DNA of 64,000 bases, from the NCBI GenBank assembly GCA_001972305.1, contig BDDD01000892.1:286736-350735 (forward strand), read 5' to 3'. Under the pieces are notes generated by a model that was not told the origin of the DNA, searched no databases, and saw only the letters and a list, made by a program, of their open reading frames with translations. Source of the DNA: Cephalotus follicularis (lineage: Eukaryota > Streptophyta > Magnoliopsida > Oxalidales > Cephalotaceae). This document shows positions 57,533 to 64,000 of the stretch, one piece after another. Position 1 is the stretch's first letter. Each line of letters starts with the position of its first letter. The translations under genes were made by a program, and so were the position numbers.

Positions 57533-58438
57533 TGTTTCAATTCATTTGTCATTCTCTTTTAGAGAAGCTTGATATAAGTCGATCCAATGCTTCGCTGTGC
57601 GACAAGCACGGTACCAATGACCTTCCATACCATGTCGGTTGCAATTACCCTTTTTATTTTGGGTTTCTTCATCCTTACTGGATTGTCCAGGATTGCGCCA
57701 CTTTTGACGTTGTTTTGTATCAGGATTTTGCTATTTCATGCTATAATTATTTCGTGGCCCCAAGAAATTTTGACTTTTACCACTGCCACGTCCTCGTCCA
57801 CGCACTCTTCCTCGTCCTCTAAAGTCTGACGATGTTGCATTTACCTCTGGTAAAGGAGCTGAACCAGTGGGACGATTTTCATGATTTTGCAGGAGTAATT
57901 CATTATTTTGCTCCGCAATAAGAAGAGATCCAATTAGTTCACGATATTTCGTGAACCCGTGCAACCTATACTGTTGTTGCAGTAACATATTGGATGCATG
58001 AAATGTTCGATATGTTTTCTCCAGCAACATATTCTCGGTGATAACTTCACCACACATTTTTAATTGTGATACAATTTTGAACAACGTGGAATTATATTCT
58101 GAAACTGTTTTGAAGTCTTGAAATTGTAGCTGTGCCCAATCATTCAATGCCTTTGGCAGTACAACAGCTTTCAAGTGCTCAAACCTATCATTTAGGTTTT
58201 GCCACAGTTCAAGTGGATTTTCAACAGTTAAATATTCATATTTCAGGTCATCATCAATATGATGCCTTAGGAAAATTAGCGCAGTGGCACGTTCCTCATT
58301 TGATGCTGCATTATCTTCATCAATTGTGTGCCTCAATTTCTTAGCACTCAAATGCAGTTTCACATCAAGTACCCATGATAGATAATTCTTTTCAGACATA
58401 TCAAGAGCAATGAATTTTTTATTTTCAATGTTTGCCAT
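57533..58438 (-). pseudogene. Copia gag, with in-frame stop before the zinc knuckle
   Basis: The minus-strand ATG at 58436-58438 opens 235 codons of a copia Gag (UBN2-type): NKKFIALDMSEKNYLSWVLD at the start, LWQNLNDRFEHLKAVVLPKA in the middle, then a Gly/Arg-rich basic stretch (RGRGRVRGRGRGSGK). A TAG at 57731 stops it. The same frame then continues through GMEGHWYRACRTAKHWIDLYQ, the zinc-knuckle region, to a stop near 57535. In the knuckle the second Cys is His, so the usual CX2CX4HX4C is broken. Gag packages the element RNA. This is the best preserved coding region of the window, but it is still defective. Confidence 0.88.
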
Positions 58439-58507
58439 TTTTATACTGAATCAAAAGATAAAAATAAATGTCATTTGAGCATAGTAAAATAAATAAAGTT
58501 TACTGTA

Positions 58508-58655
58508 ATAAAAAAAATTTGGGACCTCATTGGTGCAATCATAAGCCACACTCATTTTCATGAGACCACTTGAGCATAATGGGGCTTGCCAAGACTCGAA
58601 CGCCGGACCTCATGTATGAACGGGCGGCTTCCTACCACTAAGTCACCACCTCAAG
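58508..58655 (-). mobile_element. tRNA-derived SINE (minus) in the copia leader
   Basis: On the minus strand a pol III A box (GGTGACTTAGTGGTAGG, 58631-58647) is followed 27 bp later by a B box (GGCGTTCGAGTC, 58593-58604). A ~75-bp tRNA-unrelated body and a T-rich tail (AAATTTTTTTTATTA) near 58508 follow. The order tRNA-like head, body, T tail is that of plant SINEs. It is not a functional tRNA gene. Confidence 0.65.
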
Positions 58656-59120
58656 TGATGCCAATCGTTTCCAAGATTAAATATATATAGATATATGATA
58701 ATATCCTTACTTACATTATTAAATAGATCAAATGTTAGATAATTGCAATAATTAAAATTGATCATAAAGTAAATAATGTAAATATATAAAGCAGTAAACG
58801 AGTTCTCACCTTTACATCGTAAGATGATACCGTTAGATATTAAATATATAGGTTCCCACTAAGTCTCGGGCAATTCCAGTAGACAAATGGTACCTCAAGA
58901 ACAATAAATCATAATAATGTTTCACACCACGTATATGGTGATTCGCACAGATAAGTAATACATTAAAGTAATAATAGAGACATACGTTTTCATATGCTGT
59001 CAGTACTCCGTACAAAATATGAAAACGTGAAACTTTATAATATATATATATATATATAATATAGGTTTCCACACATAGGCGGTACGCCGACTAATCGGTG
59101 AAACCATTAATCTTTGTTAT

Positions 59121-59121
<1 letters not shown>

Positions 59122-59172
<51 letters not shown>

Positions 59173-59178
59173 TGTGTA
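59122..59178. repeat. (GT)n microsatellite
   Basis: About 20 GT units with two interruptions, preceded by an (AT)n tract. A second AT tract lies at 59039-59060. Confidence 0.95.
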
Positions 59179-59236
59179 TGTATACATATATTTGAAAGAC
59201 TAATTCAAATTACCTCAAATCTCAGTTGGATAGAGT

Positions 59237-59251
59237 CTCGTGCTGATAATG
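59237..59251 (-). other. Putative copia primer-binding site
   Basis: Minus strand CATTATCAGCACGAG directly after the 5' LTR end. It is placed where a primer site must be and shares TATCAG with iMet-type sites. The exact tRNA is not certain. Confidence 0.55.
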
Positions 59252-59454
59252 TGTTATAAACTTCTTGGATTAACTAACAACTGAAGATTGTACTATAAAA
59301 AATTTCAGAGAGAAAGTGAGAGAGAATAAGAGATTTCTTATTATGAATTTCTTCTTAACATTACATTCCTATTTATAGGAGTTTAGGGGGTTGTTGAAAT
59401 AGTGTTTGGTTGTTAAAATAGTAATTCAACTATTCATCTGTTGAATTCTTTACA
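59252..59454 (-). mobile_element. Copia 5' LTR
   Basis: 203 bp; it matches the left LTR with a small deletion near 59350 and a few substitutions. Confidence 0.9.
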
Positions 59455-60072
59455 ATAATTTCTTATTTATTAGTAATGGTGTAAAGTAGGTTTTAAAGTA
59501 GGTTTTAGAACCATACTCAGCGATAGGGATAAATTAGTAATTTTTTCCCTAACACTTGTAAATCCCTCGTGAAGAACTTAAGTATTATTCAAATTATTTA
59601 AATAATCCTTAGGTTTAGTATTTTATTAGTTTGCTTAAAGTTAGGATTATGCATAAAAAATCAGGGTTTGCATGGCACAAAAGGCCAAATTGGCGTTTCA
59701 AATGTTAGTGGCATTTTAGTAAATAAAGAGAGTTGAGAAGGTAGTTCTATACCCCATGGCCAGTTGTTATTGTTAGAAGAAAGAGGATTTTATTTATATA
59801 TTTAGCCATTTAACATATTAACCTAAGTCTTAAAAACATTTTTAAGGCATTTGAATGCCTTTGAAATTACATCATAAAAGAGACTTTAACCCTTCATATC
59901 CCCTCTAAAAGTATTCTAAACCTTCATATCCCCTCTAAACGCCTTCTTGAACGATCTCTAAATGTTTTCTTGAATGACCACTAGCACATATTCATGCTTG
60001 ACACCCCTATATAAACCCCTAGGGTGAGCTAAGCTCAAATCTTTGCATTTTCATAACACTCATACACACACA

Positions 60073-60114
<42 letters not shown>

Positions 60115-61763
60115 TCAGTGGTGGCAGTAGAAGAGAGACCAATTTAGTGTTTAGTAAAGCAATTCAATTGGTGAAAGGTAAGGAGTTTGATTCATCTCGT
60201 TGTTTCTATGGATCTTTTTTTACACATATCAACTTTTAAGATATGTTTTTATTCAAAGTGAGCTATGGAGCTATGAATCCGTGTTATTTCTGTTTATATA
60301 TGTTTTGTTGTTGGTCATATTAGTTCTTGTGGGGTAGTACTTCTTTGGTGTTCAACCTTGCTCAATGTGCTTCCTTTGTTACGACTTTGTTGTGGACAAA
60401 ACTTCAAAAATTCACAACTTATTCAATACTAGTCCAATGATTATGAAACTTTTATATGAGAACGTTTGATCAGTCATTTACAACATTTGTTGGTTGAGTT
60501 TTAACATTCAAGAAACATGTACATGAAAACTGGCCTTTAAAATTATTGGACAGATTTGATATGCATTCTGGGCATGCGACTTTGAACAGTAGGAACATAT
60601 TCATTTCTTATTGAAATTTGATGAAATTTTTATGATGAATAGTGTAAACAATCCTCTAAAACTTTTGTCTTGAGTTTTTTTTTTTTTTTTAATCTATCCA
60701 TTCTATAAGTTAGAGTAATTTTTAGCAAAACTGTTTCTCAAACCTCTGCATATAGAATAGGTTTACAAAACAAATCCATAGAAGACTTCAATTCTTTTTA
60801 GAAAATTATAAAATTTTCCAGTTTGAATGATTTATGTGTCCTCTACCACTTTCGTGTTTTGAGTTTTTTCTGATTTTGACCCCTAGTATAAGTTATTTTA
60901 GCTTTTATATAATATGGTTCCTAAATTTTTATATTTAGGAAGTGCAACTTCAAACATTCATTGTGACTTCATTACTTACTGGATTTTTAGGAATCTAACC
61001 ATTCCAAAATCATTAAGATGTGTACTTTAATCTCATATCTTTAGTTCCTCTAGATTTCAAATGCTTCAGTCTTAAAAGTTGTCTTAAAATTCTATGGTCA
61101 AGTTATTCTTAGTTGAATTGATAAATGATGTTAAAACCGAGTATTGTATTTCCATACGGTAATCAGAAATAGACGGAGTATAATGTGAATGAATGTTATC
61201 ATACTGGGTGTGTACCCAAAAGGACGAAGATCGTTCGTTCATGCATGTGATCCAATACCGGAAAAGGCCGGTGGTAATGTTGGGAGCGTCCAGCGGCAAT
61301 TATTGAATGACTCCATGCGTAATGGTATATATGGTTCTTAAAAGCCTCTCAATTGTCCTAATGATTTATTAGAATCGATCTATCTATTTCTTTTAAAATT
61401 GCGTAGCGAATTCTCTGATCTTCCGCTATTGAATTTATTCGGCTAATTCTTTATTTTATGTTTCTCCTTATTGGACTATTTGAGCTCACTCATTGTATTT
61501 GTTTTATGCCAAGTTCAATAAAATAATTTGGTTTTGAACTCTTATAATCAATAAATGAGATTATAAAATTGGGGTTTTTACAAGTCTACGCTTATGTTTT
61601 TGTCTGATGGAGTTTAGAAGCTTGACGAAAACACATGAGAGAGAGAGAGTCTTCCTCTTCTACTGTTCTGTCTGATCTGCCACTATATGTTGAGGTTCAG
61701 CATATGTGATCTTCTTGAGAGACTATGTCAGCATTCTTGTTCTTCTACTAACATCTAATTCAT
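59455..61763. other. AT-rich stretch with no recognised gene
   Basis: No supportable coding region on either strand; the 61084-61299 minus frame is not gene-like. A (GA)n microsatellite lies at 60077-60109 and a T tract at 60677-60692. The block near 59563-59625 resembles 55201-55257 on the other side of the copia element (AAGTATTATT...TTAAATAAT...TAGTATTT), so both may be pieces of an older repeated element. The region around 60000-61560 has the look of an old LTR, but I could not find paired ends. Confidence 0.55.
60077..60109. repeat. (GA)n microsatellite
   Basis: About 16 uninterrupted GA units after a short CA tract. Confidence 0.97.
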
Positions 61764-62212
61764 GTTGAAAATTAAAAGAATCATATGCGATATTAGAACA
61801 CAATATTTAATGAGTAAAGATCGTACCTAATTGAGCCATGTTCAACTGTGCAGCGGAATATCAAAATCAGTGCGATCCTAGATCAAACAGACAGGTCTTC
61901 CCCTCCTTTTCATCAGATAAAATGTGGTTCTTAGATGGGAATCGAAAACAATTTATGGTGACAGAAGAGGGGACCTAGCCCGATATATATATAGTAAACA
62001 CTAATGAGTCTTCCCATCATGCCCATCAGGTCACTAAAGCCCACACCAACCACAACCCACATCTACAACTTGAAGTGCGCCAGCCCATACAAAATAGATC
62101 GCTAAAGGGCTATTAGGCCATAGGCCCGTCTCACGGATCATTATCCTACCAGTTTTATAAAACAAAAAATAACAATTAATGGAAGCCCAATATTTTATAA
62201 ATATTTCCAACA
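61764..62212 (-). mobile_element. Second copia element, 3' LTR (minus)
   Basis: Plus-strand ends TGTTGAAAATT and TATTTCCAACA, inverted TGTTG/CAACA, 449 bp. The next plus-strand bases TTCTCCCACTTGG are a copia polypurine tract (minus strand CCAAGTGGGAGAA, 62213-62225). Its 5' LTR is not in the window. Confidence 0.8.
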
Positions 62213-62225
62213 TTCTCCCACTTGG

Positions 62226-62932
62226 GCAACATTAATTGTAGTTTTAAGAATTTGAAAAACAGTTTAGAAAACGACTTTCTGGTAGAATGACAAAATTTTA
62301 AATCAGTAGCGCCATAGTTTCAAAACATGATCGTGAGACAACCACTTCATAAATGATCCGGTCCCATAAAGCCATCAAACATAGAATCATAGCGTCTTTA
62401 TGTCGCCATTAACATAAGACCATCAATGGTTACATATGCCAACAACTTTACTGACATGGATCTAGATGTGGTAGTGTGGCAATGAAACAGCATACGAAAT
62501 GTGATCTCAAAACATACTATTCATTGTCGGTCCTCGATTTCTCTGAAACAAAATGAGAAATCTGATTTCTCTAAACAGAATGAGAAATCCCAAGACTTCC
62601 CAAGGAAGCCAGTATGTCTCGATCAAAATATCCATGGATCACAAAATGTGTCATCAAGAGACATACACAACATGCTTAAGACAGACACCAGTCTCAAGAC
62701 TTTATGCAAATGACATGTCATAAACACAAATATGCACATAATCCAGATTTTAACCAAATGATATATCATAAACACAAATGTGCACATAATCAGTATATAT
62801 GATAAACAGTAACAAAAATGATAATCATCATAAAATCATAAAATCATAAATCCAAATATAGGAGTTCACAACAGAACATATAAAAACAACATAACATACA
62901 AAGTCCAACATACATATGCTAAACTCCCACTG
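62226..62932 (-). other. Second copia element, 3' non-coding internal region
   Basis: Between the polypurine tract and the pol stop at about 62933 there are about 700 bp with many short repeats (GAGAAATC words near 62550-62590; CATAAACACAAATNTGCACATAAT twice, near 62718 and 62769, N = variable base). No coding sequence was recognised. Confidence 0.6.
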
Positions 62933-63188
62933 TTAAAGTACATCAAAGGAACTCATAATGCTCATATTATCAACATGTTTAGCAAAATCAGATAGCACAA
63001 GTCCCTTAGTCAAAGGGTCAGCAATCATATCCATAACGGTAATGTGATCAAAGACAATATTACCATGCTTAACCCACTCTATAACCTTAAAAAAAACTTA
63101 ATATTGATGTACTTAGCACCATATGAATAATTCATATTTTTTGTAAAGAACACTGAAGCTATATTGTCACACTTAATATATAAGGTAA
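62933..63188 (-). pseudogene. Second copia element: RNase H C-terminus
   Basis: On the minus strand: CDNIASVFFTKNMNYSYGAKY (the region of the last RNase H Asp), INIKF, a frameshift in a T run near 63090, then VIEWVKHGNIVFDHITVMDM, ADPLTKGLVLSDFAKHVDNM and a stop at 62933. It is the standard end of a Ty1/copia pol. Upstream (63190-63900) nothing coding can be followed. Confidence 0.85.
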
Positions 63189-63907
63189 TACCTTAAAGTC
63201 ATCAACATTTGTGACAAAATAATTATGCGTAAGAAATTAAACATTAGTACCTCAAGGATTTTCAATACGACGAAATTGGTATGCCTAGGATCTTAAGACT
63301 TTAAATGATGTGAGTTCACAAGTAAAAACAAGCATTACGTGCACAAATAACAGAATTAAGTCATCAATAACACACAAAAGAGATGACTATCCACAAAGTG
63401 ACTTTTATTAACAAATGTGGTATCATTACGAAAGTCACGGAAACCTTTATACCACATAGGTACATGACCACCAACCATTATGGTTGTCAACAATAATATC
63501 AATGAATATGTCACCAGACAATTATGACAAATGAAATAACTCCCACAGATCAAGTGTATCATGAAAGCCCAAATTATCTCTTCAGTGAGATTCAAAATAA
63601 AACACAATTGGCTTAATTCCTTGATCTAATAATTACCATAACAAGTCTGATTAGACAACGCAATAAGAAATAAATAATATTTCTCTATTAGAGTATATTA
63701 TACAACAGTGTCTAACAGTCAAGTGTTTAATTAAACTTAGTATATGTATACTAATTTATGTCTTCACATATTTCAAAAATTATCACAAAAGTGTGAAACA
63801 GTACAAATTGAAAAATATCTCAATTTTAACTCAATTGCCAAAATAATGATTGTCAAAATAATGACTATCACGAGATGATACATTACTCCACACTCCCACT
63901 GATCTTA
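63189..63907. other. No recognised feature
   Basis: AT-rich sequence where more copia pol would be expected. The minus frame 63356-63607 has no recognisable motif. It may be a diverged or rearranged part of the second copia element. Confidence 0.4.
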
Positions 63908-64000
63908 TGTAACACCCCCGATTCAGAACCGGGATCACTCCCGATTCGGGATCGGTGTGTCACACAAACTGAACTAAAACATATCAAAATCTTAATCTTT
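63908..64000 (+). mobile_element. Start of another LTR (runs off the window)
   Basis: TGTAACACCCCCGATTC at 63908 has the TGTAACACCCC start typical of gypsy LTRs here (compare 16375). A near-dyad CCCGATTCAGAACCGGGATC / CCGATTCGGGATCGG follows. Only 93 bp are visible. Confidence 0.6.

Larger units (their letters stand above)
55258..59454 (-). mobile_element. Retrofit/Ale-like Ty1/copia element (minus), defective
   Basis: Two similar short LTRs (55258-55467 and 59252-59454) enclose a polypurine tract next to the left one, a putative primer site next to the right one, a gag near the right end and an RNase H near the left end, all minus strand. Protease, integrase and RT are missing, replaced by a 1.07-kb LTR (56378-57451). 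The leader holds a SINE and a GT microsatellite. I could not confirm a target duplication. Confidence 0.88.

Noticed and set aside
58593-58647. Possible tRNA gene on the minus strand
   Set aside because: A and B boxes are present, but acceptor and anticodon stems do not pair as expected and a SINE-like body and T tail follow, so I call it a SINE.
61084-61299. 71-codon minus-strand frame near the right end
   Set aside because: No motif, AT-rich surroundings and no transcription or splice context that I can support.

Overview
The window looks like intergenic heterochromatin of a flowering plant (eudicot more likely than not; I cannot name the species). I recognise no host gene. What can be supported is LTR retrotransposons: Ty3/gypsy copies of the Tekay/Del chromovirus type, Ty1/copia copies of SIRE-like and Retrofit/Ale-like type, gag-only non-autonomous copies, solo LTRs, one SINE and one probable MITE, nested in each other and mostly broken. 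The gypsy internal regions begin with the same tRNA-iMet primer site (TGGTATCAGAGC). Family names A, B, C, D, E and X are local labels.

Layout. 1-1962 is the 3' part of an LTR-A. 1963-7432 is a minus-strand LTR-B split by a plus-strand solo LTR-B (3143-6641, perfect ACTCC target duplication), giving a large inverted repeat. 7433-7703 is a minus-strand gypsy RT/RNase H scrap. 7704-13502 is element A (5' LTR, primer site, gag with two zinc knuckles, dead protease, RT and RNase H). It is broken by a truncated LTR-C (13503-15440), which joins directly to the integrase of another element, D (15442-16335), and its 3' LTR-D (16375-18635).

18636-53179 is the most striking part: a head-to-tail array LTR-gag-LTR-gag-LTR-gag-LTR-gag-LTR of one non-autonomous gag-only family (E), with 5 LTRs and 4 internal regions and a monomer of about 4.06-4.10 kb once later insertions are removed. 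The later insertions are X (21417-23952), a minus-strand gypsy element BM (33411-45244) that itself carries a deleted SIRE-like copia element (35065-36600), and a solo LTR-C (47065-49821). Nonsense mutations shared in a nested way between units suggest the array grew by DNA-level unequal recombination of an already dead element.

53180-64000 is AT-rich and holds a probable MITE, a copia-like LTR, a minus-strand Retrofit-like copia element (55258-59454) whose protease-integrase-RT part has been replaced by an LTR, a SINE, a gene-free stretch, the 3' end of a second copia element (61764-about 63190) and the first bases of another LTR (63908 on).

A second cross-cutting signal is clusters of short palindromes with a GTCGAC core (CAGTCGACTG or GCGTCGACGC types) in the LTRs of several unrelated families, gypsy and copia. 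Many copies sit 20-22 bp apart, with some longer gaps near 28-32 or 52 bp. No listed feature type explains this periodicity.
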